From Eutypella sp. D-1 (lineage: Eukaryota; Ascomycota; Sordariomycetes; Xylariales; Diatrypaceae), in NCBI GenBank assembly GCA_023313575.1, contig JAJTTP010000011.1, positions 434,001-498,000 of the forward strand: a stretch of DNA of 64,000 nt, written 5' to 3'. Position numbers and translations under genes: made by a program. Below the pieces are notes generated by a model that was not told the DNA's origin, searched no databases, and worked only from the letters and a program-made list of their open reading frames with translations. Positions 51,826 through 63,463 of this stretch are shown piece after piece (the stretch's first letter is position 1; each line of letters begins with the position of its first letter).

Positions 51826-54086
51826 TTTGTCTTGTTTGTTCTTGATGATGCTATAACTTCTTAGATGGATGTTGATGTGATGTTTGATCTTTGAGTTGCT
51901 TCTTCTGCTTGTTCTGTGTTCCTGTGTGTCGAGATGTTTTCTGAACTCGACATCACGAATCTTATATCCATTCCTCGACCTACTTGTCTAGGCTTCAAGA
52001 AAGCCTCCAGGAACTTCACTCTTTCCATGTCTGGTATCTTTTCACGATCCTTCTCTATTTTAGCTGAATAATGTCCCAGTTTGCCCTTCTGTCACATCAA
52101 TCCTTCACGCAATCCGTAAAGAGCCGCTAAACTTTATAATTACATGTGCGACTTGGGCACAATACTACCTTGCGCGCCCCAAGCCAGCAGCTTAACTCGC
52201 GAACACATGCTGTGAATACTGAGGATCGACCTCCACTTTAGGAATGGCATCGTGATGGCGGAGTAGCATAGCCAAGAAGCCACACGGAGTGAGCTTAATC
52301 CTCGGTGATCGTTTCCTGATGCCTAGACTGTGCTGAATATCCCCACTCTAAGCTTTCGGCCCTGAGGATCTAGGCGTTGTGGGGTTAAGATCGAGCTGCG
52401 CTTTGGAGCTTGAAGCTACATCGGGCTGGCCGCGGCAGAGCGTTACACAAAATTGCAGATTACCTACATTCAGTTACTCATCCGGGTGGGGTTTCATGGC
52501 CCTGTACCGAGGGCCGTAACAAGAAAGCCGTTGATGCAGAATACCTCGAAATACCTTACAAAACTGTCCATGGGTATCGACAGTGCCGTACCTGCAGCAG
52601 CAATGCAATTACATGCGTGCAAAAAATCCTACCCTAGTGAATCGGTTTCTCAATTAGTGATGAATTTCTTCTATCTGCCTCAGATCACTACCGGCGAGGT
52701 GGCCGGATTGGTAACATAGAGCTACCAAAAACGGACTGGCTGTTCCATATATGGCGTTCGCTGGATTATGGGGGCGGGCTTTCTGTCATTTTGGCATCCG
52801 CCTGCCTAGCTGGTGTAGCCGGAGATTTGATAAATCCGTCCTTCGAGCGCTGAAACGTCATTATGTCACCAATGGAACTGAAGCATCATGATGCTGCGCC
52901 ATTATTCATAGGCGGCGCCTTAGACCTAGTTCAGCTTTGATTTACCGGACCCACTTATAGGGCTGGTCATTCAGGGGTAACCCCCCACTCTTCCAATTCC
53001 TTGCGAATCCAGCTTGACTAGCATCACTAAATACAGTCACCGTGAATTTGAAATAACCACAAGATATACGTGGACATGCCCCCAACTTCGCTTACCTTCA
53101 CCTTTCTAAATTTTACGAATCATCCTAGAAATGCATTATGTGCAGGTGATAATCACCTCTCCAGACGCCTCACATAATGTTTGTTACACCCCTCTTGAAA
53201 GAAATATTCATCCAATTAGCACACAATGCAACATCGCACGGGTGCAAAGGCCGTGCCCGTCACGGGGAGCTGAGATAGTCTATCCACATTTTGCTGACAA
53301 TGAGCCTTGTCTCGTCCCTTCGATGCGCAGAATCACCTATTCAATTTCTTCGAGCTGAAATAAGTCTAAGCATTCAACAGACCCCAAACAATTGCGCAGT
53401 TTCAGTCCTCCTACGCTCCGTCCGTGTGCTGTTGAGTAGGTCCGCCGGATCGGCTTGGATTGAATTCAGCGCCTCAATGGAATACACTGGGCGACTCCAA
53501 ACTCGGCCCGATCATCTGAATCCTCTTCGAGGCTGATAATGAGCATACTGGCCATGAAGTGCGGTCGGGACAGTCTTCAAGCATCCATAAAGAACGCCTC
53601 TAACATCAAGCTTGTTGCTATTTTCGCCTCTATATCCACTCATCGTTGAGTCAATCCTGCACTTGTTAATGATGAACACAGAGGAATTGTAGTGGCTGAG
53701 TGCTCTTTAGGCCTAAATTAGCGCTGCACATCATATTGTCGGCACTGAGTTCTTATGGTTACATCGATCGCCATAGCTAGTCATTTAAGGTCAAGTACTA
53801 GAAATAGTCTCAATTGCGACGTCGACATTGCTGACGTCGACCAGAATAAAGTACGGGAAGTTCCGATTCCACGGCGCGGAAGATCGTCTGCAGCATGTTC
53901 CCATTGAAACGCTTAAGCCACACACACAAAGGCTGGATAGTCGTGCTATATTCATTCGCATACTAAACGAGTTTACCTACAGTTCCATTGGGTGTCTCTT
54001 TCATCAGCCATCTCCGCTAATTTCCCTCTTGTTCCAACTCTAGTTGGTCTGCCTGCGGGGACTCCATGATCACTGTCGTTGCTGGC
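51826..54086. other. Gene-poor region
   Basis: About 2.3 kb with no supported gene. Short frames at 52410-52719 and 53131-53536 lack family features. Confidence 0.5.
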
Positions 54087-56573
54087 TTAACAGAATTCAG
54101 CTGGACATGCGATGCCCGTCCCATATACACTGCCACCGACATCACCGAGAGCCAGAGCGGCGTTAATGACGCCACCGAGACCTTCGCCGGCGATCAGACC
54201 AGCAGCGACAGCGTAGCAATAAAGCTCGAAGTTCTTAGGGTATAACTTGAGCCAGAAGTAAGATATGATAGCTCCCGTACACATGGCCGTTGAGTAATGG
54301 GTGGCTGGAATAACGAAGGCGACACCAATAGCCATCCAGTTCGGCAAACAGCTGCGATACTTCTCGCGCTCGCCAACAAGGTACGTCCGCTTGATGAAGG
54401 CCTGGATAATGGACCAAACACCAAGGGCGATGCTGAATATCCCAGAAGACAGTGGGATCGGAATTTGCGGCAGGGTGACCGCCTCGGCGACGGCCCGCCA
54501 AGCAGTAACTGAGGGGACTGCAAACTCGCACTTTTGAGCCTCAGCATCAAGAATGCACGGATAAGCAAAGGCGAAGAGCATTAAGATACTTGGGTGCTCC
54601 TAAGTCAGTAGTCTTCATGGGTGGGTTAAGAGTAATGCTAAGGACCAGAGATCGGACAACATAATATTATCACAGATAGACCACACCTTGATCAAGACCT
54701 CTCTATTATAGATAGAGACTTAGAACGTAGCATCGGGAATCCGGTTCCTTACCTGGAGCCAGGAACATAGCAACAAAGGTACCGACAGCTTGGGCATAAA
54801 ACTGTAGGTTCGGCGGGGTCCTGAGAAGGAAATCAGTTCTGAAATCGCCAGTGAGGCTAGTCGACATGTCAGCGCCTGCCGATGCCATAGCGCCAACAAG
54901 CAGGTTTGTCTTAAGTGCATGTTGTTGGGGCTGGCCATGGGTCACACCACCGAAAACTAGCTGCGAGGCTTTGGATGAAGCAGTCAGAGGGGGCAAATCG
55001 GTGACAACTGCTCCATGAATGGACATAAAGGAAAATATGATCGCGAGTATGGAGGCCAAAAGGCCCAAGCCGGCGTTAACATGGAGCTGCGCCTCCATGA
55101 TAATCATCGTGACCACTAGAATAGCAATGCACCCAAATATCCACACCAAAGGCGAGATCTGTTGCTCTTTGGTAGCAAAATCTTTGAGAATAGCCGATTC
55201 GTCATTTTCTTTAGCAGCTTGCCTTTCCAAGAAGGCGGTGCGCTTGCCACGCTTGGCGAGGACTGCATCCGCGCTAGTGGCGACGCTCGTCTAACCATGT
55301 TTGATTGCGTACCAGAGGATCTTGTAATTGAAGAAGAACTCTGCCATAGAATAGCAGAGGAGAACCATTACTCCCGGCCAGAGGAACCAATATCGCGGAC
55401 TTGGTACGTAGTCTGGATCGTTCATGCCCGACATGCTGTTGTAGGTCATCCACCGTTCCCACCTCGGGTCATCGGGAACTTGCTGCTGACCCACACATAC
55501 GCCAGTGTACACCAAGATCGGGCCAACGAACCCCCAGGCTATGAAACTGCCAGCTAAGTAGGAGATACCTACATTGAGTCCGAGAAGGAGTCCAGAGCCG
55601 ATGAAAGCTGGCGTCCACTCAATGAACCAACCCCAGCTCTTAATCACGATCGCGTAGCTCTTATAACTAGTCGCTCCATATAAAGATCCAGATAATATGT
55701 GCCAGTCCCATAAGATACCGAGAGCGTAGTCCAAGACGATCCGAAGAATGAAGGCACAGATAAAGCATATGCCAAGGGCCTTGATATTTTTAACCGCATC
55801 CAAGGCACCGGAGCCGATGGCATGCATGGATCAGATGGTTAAGGCGGTAGCTGTCGCGCTGGGAAAGATCAGACGGAGATCCCGTGCCACGTTGACGATG
55901 AAGAACTTGCGAAGTGGCACAGCAAAAATAGTCCAAAGAAGGACCCAACAAAGGTTAAGGTCATATAACGGCCGTAATCATCTCGTATATTCTCTGACAG
56001 CAACTTGAGATGATACATGGCGGGCAGCGCGGCAATGAAGAGACTAGACAGACCACCGGCACCAGCCGCCACGGCCTGGATTATGCTGTTTTCCTATTTT
56101 ATTGGCTTAGTTAATAGACTGGTAAGATGATATTTCAACAGGGCAAACTAACCACGACATACTTGAGGACCGAAGGGCATACCCAGAATCGGCACACCTG
56201 CGAAAGTGGTAAAAAGGAGCTTGACGACACCATATCCAAAGATGGCGCCGAACATGGAAGCGCCGAAGATAAAGCCGGTTTTCAGCCCCAAATAAAAATT
56301 AGCAGCATTAACCAGGGACCCAAGAACGATACCAGGGACCACCGCCTTGAAAGTAAGAGGATTTGGCTCTGCCGGAATACCTGGAAGGAGAGGAAGCGGC
56401 TTGAAAATATCCCCAGGCTCAGTCTTAGTCTCATTTACAGTGATTTCCACCTTGACCGGAACATCAGGGACAAGGTGCGATGCAGGTTCGGTGTAAACAG
56501 GTTCTATATCGTTGACAACGACGTCGGCCACCGGCGCGGCGTCCTTCTCGTGCAGCACAGTCGATGAAGCCAT
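54087..56573 (-). pseudogene. Decayed OPT-family oligopeptide transporter
   Basis: Proton-coupled oligopeptide/metal-chelate transporter of the OPT family, multi-spanning, now broken. The first exon (56573-56163) has a hydrophilic N-terminus then FKAVVPGIVLGSLVNAANF; the second starts at 56093. Lesions on the minus strand: (1) the A5 run at 55924-55928 leaves the conserved FFAVPLRKFF stretch out of frame by one base; (2) TGA at 55831-55833 where the family has Arg in TIRSMHA; (3) TAG at 55291-55293 just after WYAIKHG, with coding sequence continuing in the same frame; (4) the last intron (donor near 54750, next exon from about 54612) does not keep phase in front of MLFAFAYPCI. Everything between is well conserved, so the decay is recent. 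A sequencing indel could explain one lesion, not all. Confidence 0.85.
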
Positions 56574-59474
56574 AATGTCCGTTGAAGCTCGGCTCACTTA
56601 GCACAGGACCGCGAGAAGACAATATGCTCAGAAGAAGTGCGTCACCGCTCCTAGTGAAGAGCTCGCCCGTATTTATTGCTTACCTCTGGTGTAGAAGACC
56701 CTGACGTAGCCATGCTATGCCGAGGAAGTGTCAAGTGACACTCTCGTCCTGAAGTTGATCATAAGAGCTGGGCGTACAGACTAGCTAAGGATCCTAAAAA
56801 GGGGCGGACTAGATGTAAAGAGCGGAGTCAATACTATCTATAGTAACGCCTACACCAAAGCTATGACCATCCCTGGACTAATGGCTTGCTTATGATCTCG
56901 AGCATCAAGCTCATTTAGAGAATCTTATTATGGCTCGGCATCGCCATCTGTCAAGCTTTCCACCGAATGGGAAGCCCAAATACCTGCTATCAATCATTAA
57001 CATCCTGTTTACTGATGCTGTATCTTCTAGAATAGCCGCCAATGACGTACGATCTCTATTTACACTACGCCGTCTAGACCGTAATATTTATATGCCTCCA
57101 CCAACCACAACGTTTGCCACTGGAAGATTCCTAGCGGACTTCTTAGAGAAATGGTAGGGAAATGGCTATGTGAGATTGATCTTGATGATGTTTTATAAAA
57201 AGATGGAAGATTCGCTCCATACAAGGGGCATGGTTCTTTATCAGGTGTGTGCCACTACTCTTACTATCTTGGAGTCATGGGAGCGAACGCTCTGTAAACA
57301 GTAGACTCTTCCTTAACGGAAAGGGTCAAGTCATGGCACATGACTATGTGATCACACCGTGATAGTTATACCATTTTAATCTTAGAGCTGGAAGTCTAGG
57401 GGGAGCGTGTCACTATTATGGTCTGCGCATTCACTATGAGAACAACCCTGATCCATCTTATGGTGAATTTGGATGGGTCAATTGGGCTGGGTGGGTCGGG
57501 GGATCTTGATTACCCTTGACTGGATCTTCACGCACATAGATCCTACTACGATAAACTATTCATACAAATAAGGTAAGAGGCCGAGTACGACAAAATGGTC
57601 ATGATATGACCAACTCTCAGGCGGTTGATTTATAATAACCCCCATGAACGTTCACGGAGCGCGGTCAGAATAGGACAGCCGCTAACAGCCCTACTAGACC
57701 GCCACGATCCTATACCATGAAGGCCATTTTAGCAGGCCTAGCACTGTAATAGTGCCTGGCTAGGGGATCAACTGAAAATATAGCGTGAATGAGCTCTCGT
57801 TCGTACTAAGATTCGACCTACCAAATAACAAGAGTTTGATACTAAACAATTTTCAAGTCAGCGTTACTAAAATTTACACCTTTCACCACCCAGTCTTAAA
57901 TATATTCAATGATTAAGGCCGTGCTATTATTATTTGACTTACGACTATACTCATGTCTTAAGGCACAAGCGTACTGTGTGCATACTCATTGTAGCTTAGT
58001 AGCATGTGATGACGTATTGGTGCTGAGGCCTGTGAACACGAAGCAAACAGTGAATTAGCTGGCGCTGGCATCGTCTTAGCAAATATGACGTAGAGCAATA
58101 ATTGATAACCACCCAAGTTTGTTAAATTCATTACAGTATTTACTTCACACTTTTTTCTATAACATAGAGAGTGTGCTATACATAACGCAGCGACCTACAA
58201 CATTCCGTATAGTCAAAGCCCCTTGAGCCATATCATAGGCCGTAGACTATTTGTGTGGGCTATTATAGAGGAAAGGAAACTAAACCCAAGTATGAAATTA
58301 GTCATCTATCAAGGACCCTTGTGCGCGAGAGTTTGACAGCTAGGTAGTATTATGATCCGGCCCAATCATTAAACCATTACACCCTTACACCTCTTTCTAT
58401 TTAGGTAAATCGCATGTCCTGAAGGATCAGGACTATCGGATAGAGCGCACATTTATAGTCTAGCCGTTGGTTACTATGACTAGCACATGCGGAACTATCG
58501 AAATCTGAAGCTAGTCAAATAACGGGTTTGCTCAGTGGTAACCTTTTCCTGCATGTAACCTTTACCCTCGTACAAAAGCGAAAAGGTGAAACAGACATGA
58601 AGCAGGCGAGGAGAAAAAGTTACCCGGTAACTATCATAAGGCAGTATCATTGGATGATGGTCACGGCCCACGGCTATGCATGTCGTCCGATGTCCACGTG
58701 ATGACTTCCAGTCTAGCATTGAAGTTGACATTGACGCTGTAGAAAGGGATAATGCCACGAAACTTGGCTCTCCATTGTGATGATGGCATATGGGTTGATT
58801 ATTAACTTGTTCGATTAAGAGAGCATATGCTGTAGCTCAAGCCCAAGGGACAGTTTGGACCTCCCTAACATAGATGGATACGTTGAATAACACAATTGAA
58901 ATTACGAAGTAGTTAGACTGTGAAATTGCTCTCAAGGGATCTAAAACGGCTTGCTAGCCGAAAGCCACGAGGGAGACTCCCCAGCGGTATCCACTGGCGG
59001 TTCATTCTCCATGGCGTTGTGGCGTGCGGGGACGCTTGGCTGCTTGGGAAGGCCTTTGCCGTTATTAGTGTCTATGCGTTAAATAGCAGCCGAGAATAAA
59101 ACCGGCAAGCTCTGTTCCGGTCAACAATATAGCCCGGAAACGTAACACGGCCATGTAGAAGTAGCCATTACATGATATCGTGACAAGCACTCTCGAGATA
59201 GTCAAGGGAATAGGCAGCCCACCGGAGTGTTAAGACTATAGAAATCTTCAATCATTTGCAGCTTGGAATATGTCTGGATTGATCTCTAAAGCGTAAATAG
59301 CGAGTGCCATCACGCGGCAAGCTCTATCATTCCTGGGTTTCCACGTCGATGGTCTATCCTCCTTGGTCCCAAGACCGGCCTTTTTCTTGGATCTTCATCC
59401 TATCCACATGTAACTGTCGCATAGGGCTGAGTTTGGGGTTCCTTTATCTAGCGGATTGAAAGTATGTGGATGGG
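56574..59474. other. Long gene-poor, partly AT-rich region
   Basis: About 2.9 kb without a supported gene. The part at 57700-58450 is AT/TA-rich. Short frames such as 56930-57157 plus show no features. Confidence 0.5.
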
Positions 59475-59948
59475 TTAGGTGCCACCGGTCGCATCTTTAT
59501 CTATAACCAACACCATACCCATCTCCTTCGGCATGGACTCAGCAAACCCATGCTTCTGGTATAGCTTCCTTCCAGGCTCGTCTGCCATCAGTGTCACGTA
59601 TGCTTCTCCTGGCGCCGCCTCCGCCTTTATTTTGGTCAGCAACCGTTTAAGTATGGCATCGCCGAGGCCGCGGCGCTGGTGGTCGGGAAGGGTCGCCATG
59701 TCTGCTATGAGAAAGTACCACCCGCCGTCACCGATAACACGGCCCATGGCCACCGCCCTCCGGGGATTATTAGATGCCACCGCATAGCATCCGTACCAAC
59801 TGCCCTTCGCTACCGTGGCGGCTTGCGCAGTTGTCGTCGGCCTTAGGCCGGATGTTGCGCGGAGATGGAGATAGTCGTCCACGGAGGGGTAGCCCTCGTG
59901 TATGACGTAGCCTTCTGGTGAATGATTGCCGGACATTGGTGACTCCAA
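59475..59948 (-). CDS. GNAT-family N-acetyltransferase
   Basis: Transfers an acetyl group from acetyl-CoA to an amine. Single exon, 157 residues from the first ATG (a second Met lies four codons on). The acetyl-CoA loop is seen as DHQRRGLGDAILKRL (the Q/R-x-x-G-x-G motif), preceded by the strand WYFLIADMATLP and followed by LYQKHGFAES, the usual GNAT C-terminal YxKxGF. Length is typical. The substrate cannot be inferred and no partner gene lies nearby. Confidence 0.88.
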   Translation of the reverse strand: MESPMSGNHSPEGYVIHEGYPSVDDYLHLRATSGLRPTTTAQAATVAKGSWYGCYAVASNNPRRAVAMGRVIGDGGWYFLIADMATLPDHQRRGLGDAILKRLLTKIKAEAAPGEAYVTLMADEPGRKLYQKHGFAESMPKEMGMVLVIDKDATGGT

Positions 59949-61293
59949 GTCGAGGTGGTCCAGTCAGGATGAAATTGCCCGTGGAAGCTTATATGTAAGG
60001 GTGTGCGCAATCGCCGACGTTTGAAAATGATGCTTAGGGGGGTGGACTGAGTAGGGTGAGAGCAATTTCGTTAGCAGGAGATTAATTCGAATTTACGATG
60101 AAAACTGGGCTTTGGAGTGGAACTCCTTAGGCCCAACTCCATTGCCTCGGCCCTTAGAATGGAACTTAGTAGTTTTAACCGTAGACGTCGGGATCAACCG
60201 CTCTCAAACTACAGTCGATCCTTGTTACCCTTATGTATTTACAGTGTTTCTCGGACGTCTTTCAGTCAATGTCACGAAATAGGTGTAGTTATTGTCAGGT
60301 CGACTTTGAATTACGTTTTGCACGGTCGGCGCTTATCGCATCAGTTCGTGGTGGGTATTTTTAGGAGAACGAACGACTTATCTTGCTTATTAGGCGCCTA
60401 CAAGGCTCAGAACCGATCGAGCAACTACCAACGAATATTATACACCATCCCGGCAAGCCCGCCTCCAGTGATGGCTCCCACCAAACATTTTGGGTGAATA
60501 ACTAAGGTTGGAAATGTGAGCAAAAATTATCTATCGCATCCTGCAGGAGGTCATGTCTTAATGTGAAATTGAGAGGGCGCTTAATCGGCGACTTACACAT
60601 ATAGGTCGGGGGTGAAAGGATGTCCACATTTGGGCTTTCTAGGCTTCCAAGAAGGAACAGCCTAACAGCCTGGCAGCATAGTGCCTAGTCGGCGCGACCC
60701 TTCGGATGGGGACAGGAAGTCATAATTTTACTGACGCAACCGACGAGCGAGTCGTTCAGCGCAAACACAGCCCAGCGCAAAACACGAAGAGGCACAAACA
60801 CATTGCTATTGGCTGCAAAATGGGGTTTGATCGTCAGGGGGTCTTTTGGAGGGTTTCATGCAGGGTCCCGCCGCGGGGTTTGTCTATGGCGTTGTAAGCG
60901 GTTGACAGCCCTTGACAGGCGGATCCCCGCGCTTGTTCTCCAGGCAAAAGACGCACGACGATGACATCGTGGGCAGGGGTTCTTGAAACTTTTGTGGTCC
61001 CGTAACATCGGATCATGATTTTAAACGAGCAGATCCATCGCCAGTCAAATATCTGACGGTGCCGGGCGGCCGGTTCGCACGAGACGGTTCAGAATGCGAC
61101 CTTTTACTTCCTTTCTTTTTCCCCTTCCGCGGATCTTTGGGGTCAAGTATGTATTTACCTCCCATTCACCGTCTCGTTAATCTCATATGTGAGTGAGGTT
61201 GGATGCTTGGATCAACGCAGCATACGTTATACAATTACATTCGTTTATTCTAGAAGCCTGGGCTTCTTGTAAAAATTTCGCATCTCATCCACA
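59949..61293. other. Intergenic region, no gene recognised
   Basis: About 1.3 kb. A 126-codon plus-strand frame at 60117-60497 has no family features and is probably chance. The right end is the leader of the next gene, with an in-frame TAA eight codons before its start. Confidence 0.5.
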
Positions 61294-62259
61294 ATGGCTG
61301 GCCTACTGGATGGAATCGGTGATGGCTTGGGCTTGAATCTGGGGTCCGGTGATGGAGACAGCTCGCCCTCAGCTTCCCCTACTACTACACCTACACAACG
61401 CGGCCTGCTAGACGGTGTTGGCGATGGCTTACTGGGATCCGGCGAAGAAGAAAGCCCATCATCGGCCCCGTCGCCTACCGCTACCACCACACAACGCGGT
61501 CTGTTAGATGGCATTGGAGACGGCTTGGGCCTGGGTTCCGGCAACGACGATGACGATGATGAGGATGAGGATGAGGATGAAGATAGCACAACGGCAGAGT
61601 CGTCTCCTACACCTACTACGCAAGATGGCCTTCTACCCACATTGAGTATTCCATCGATCCTTCCGACCAACGACGAGGATACCACTTCACCCACAGCCAT
61701 CATAACATCTCAACCAACGCTCCCTACAACCTCGAACGATACACCAACAACTACATCCGAGCCCAGCACCCCTAGCGATACTGAAGTATCCACTCCCACT
61801 CCGACCCCGACCTCGACATCGACCACATCGGAGCCTACCGATCTGACTGACACCAAAACCTCTCTGCCCACAACACTCCTTATGCAACCTACTCAGCCAC
61901 CTTCACAAGTTGCCTCGAGTCCCAGCGAGAGCCCTACAATCGAGGCAGACAGCGATGCATCACAGTCCGGCAAGCAAGGAATAGGCAACCTTACTATGCC
62001 CCAAGTAGTCGGCATCGCTAGCGGCGTGGGTGGGTTCATTGTTCTGGTTGCAGTAGTATTCCTATTAAGGCGGGTCTGGCAAAAGCGACGCGAGGGAAAC
62101 AACGAGGCGTTGAAACGACTGGACATCTACGATAATGGTAAACCTGAGGCTATCGAGAACTACGGCGGGTACAATCGTCCCTGGAATACACGCTTAGAGG
62201 ATTACCATCAGCCGACGACCTCAACGAGTAATCAGGCCTACAACGCTTATCGAATGTAG
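61294..62259 (+). CDS. Repeat-bearing Ser/Thr-rich single-pass membrane protein
   Basis: Single exon, 321 residues. Residues 1-80 hold three copies of a GLLDG(I/V)GDGL(GL) repeat, each followed by an acidic Gly/Ser linker. After the third comes an acidic run of Asp/Glu (about residues 88-97), then a long Ser/Thr/Pro-rich stretch likely to be O-glycosylated, one membrane span (VVGIASGVGGFIVLVAVVFLL, with Gly-rich start) and a basic RRVWQKRR stop-transfer followed by a hydrophilic tail with Tyr residues. The architecture recalls fungal Mid2/Wsc-like wall-stress sensors, but no Cys-rich or WSC domain and no N-terminal signal peptide are present. An in-frame stop lies just upstream and no acceptor falls between, so the start seems fixed. 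Function unknown. Confidence 0.75.
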   Translation: MAGLLDGIGDGLGLNLGSGDGDSSPSASPTTTPTQRGLLDGVGDGLLGSGEEESPSSAPSPTATTTQRGLLDGIGDGLGLGSGNDDDDDEDEDEDEDSTTAESSPTPTTQDGLLPTLSIPSILPTNDEDTTSPTAIITSQPTLPTTSNDTPTTTSEPSTPSDTEVSTPTPTPTSTSTTSEPTDLTDTKTSLPTTLLMQPTQPPSQVASSPSESPTIEADSDASQSGKQGIGNLTMPQVVGIASGVGGFIVLVAVVFLLRRVWQKRREGNNEALKRLDIYDNGKPEAIENYGGYNRPWNTRLEDYHQPTTSTSNQAYNAYRM

Positions 62260-63463
62260 TGAATGCAGTCACATGTGGGCACCTAGAGACAGTCAAACCG
62301 GCCAACGACTCGTACCTTGTGTGGCGCATTCTAGGACTATACAACAGACGCGCAATCTTACGATATGCGCCTATACCATGTAATACCATTCCTTCGTTTA
62401 GACTAGCCGTTCTGAGAACTTTTTAACAAATATATCATTTTTGGACTTAGAATAGATTGTAGCGCTACATATGATGTAGATATGCCGAGGACGTGAGGAT
62501 CCAAGGACTAGCAGTAACTCCTACACCGACGGTGGTAGCCATCATCAGAATGTATCGAGTTCGAGCTTTCACGCTCGGCAGGTCCTCTGAATTGCATAGG
62601 GCCCCATGACGATGTGTGGTGGCCGATGGTGGCTCAGATCTTTCCTTAAAGGCCTGACTTGCTGTGTTGATATTAGTATACATGGAAAAGGTCGTGCTAC
62701 CGAAAAAGAAAAAAACAAGGGGGGGGGGTCGGTCAGTTCAACCTGGCCCAATTGCCAATGGGATATCTTCGCGTGTCAATGATTTTCGCAACTTGATCAT
62801 CATCCATCAACAGAACCAGTCAATACGGGCGAGATCCGCCTGTGGGTCGTGTTCATAAAGTTCAGGTCCTTAAATATGAAATCTCCGCTGTGGAAGGCCA
62901 GCACGTAGTCTGTAATCACGATTAGGTGACTTCTCTAAGCAATAGCAACAACCTAGCTTGATAGATGCAATCCATTTGTTGACAGACAGAAGAGAGTGCC
63001 AAGGCCCGTATACTACCGGGACAACATTCAAGCAAGCAATCAGGTAGAGCCCCAGGCGCCTTAGCTTCGTGTGCCTGCCGTTCATAGCCACCTTCCGAAA
63101 TCTGCACGGAGAGTATTCCCCACGATCTCGGCAAGCGAAGTCCACCTACGACATCACTGCCGAGCTCTGACGATGATATAAAATCTATAGCCGTGAGACT
63201 CTGCGAGTCTGGCCCCTTACGGCATATTAGCCGCTCAGTCGTTCATAGGTCGGTAAAATGCAGCGAGGCTTGTGATCCAAAGAACGACCACACGGGGTAA
63301 AGAAATAAGGAGTCATGTGTCTAGTTTGTCTTCTAAACTAAGCAGCACTCAGCCAACGCGGTGGTCCGTCGAGGTCTTTGGGCAAGACATATAAGCAGAG
63401 CAAGCTGAGATGGAAGTTCTCAACCTAGGCGGTGGTTCTCTTTCTGAGACATACCAATAAACA
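62260..63463. other. Intergenic region with LPMO promoter
   Basis: About 1.2 kb without a supported gene. A G9 run lies at about 62720-62728. A TATAAG box at 63390-63395 lies 69 bases before the LPMO start. Confidence 0.5.
63390..63395 (+). promoter_or_regulatory. TATA-like box upstream of LPMO gene
   Basis: TATAAG positioned about 70 bases before the start codon of the AA9 LPMO gene. Position suggests a core promoter; not tested. Confidence 0.3.

Noticed and set aside
60117..60497. 126-codon open frame on the plus strand
   Set aside because: No recognisable domain and random-looking composition in intergenic DNA.
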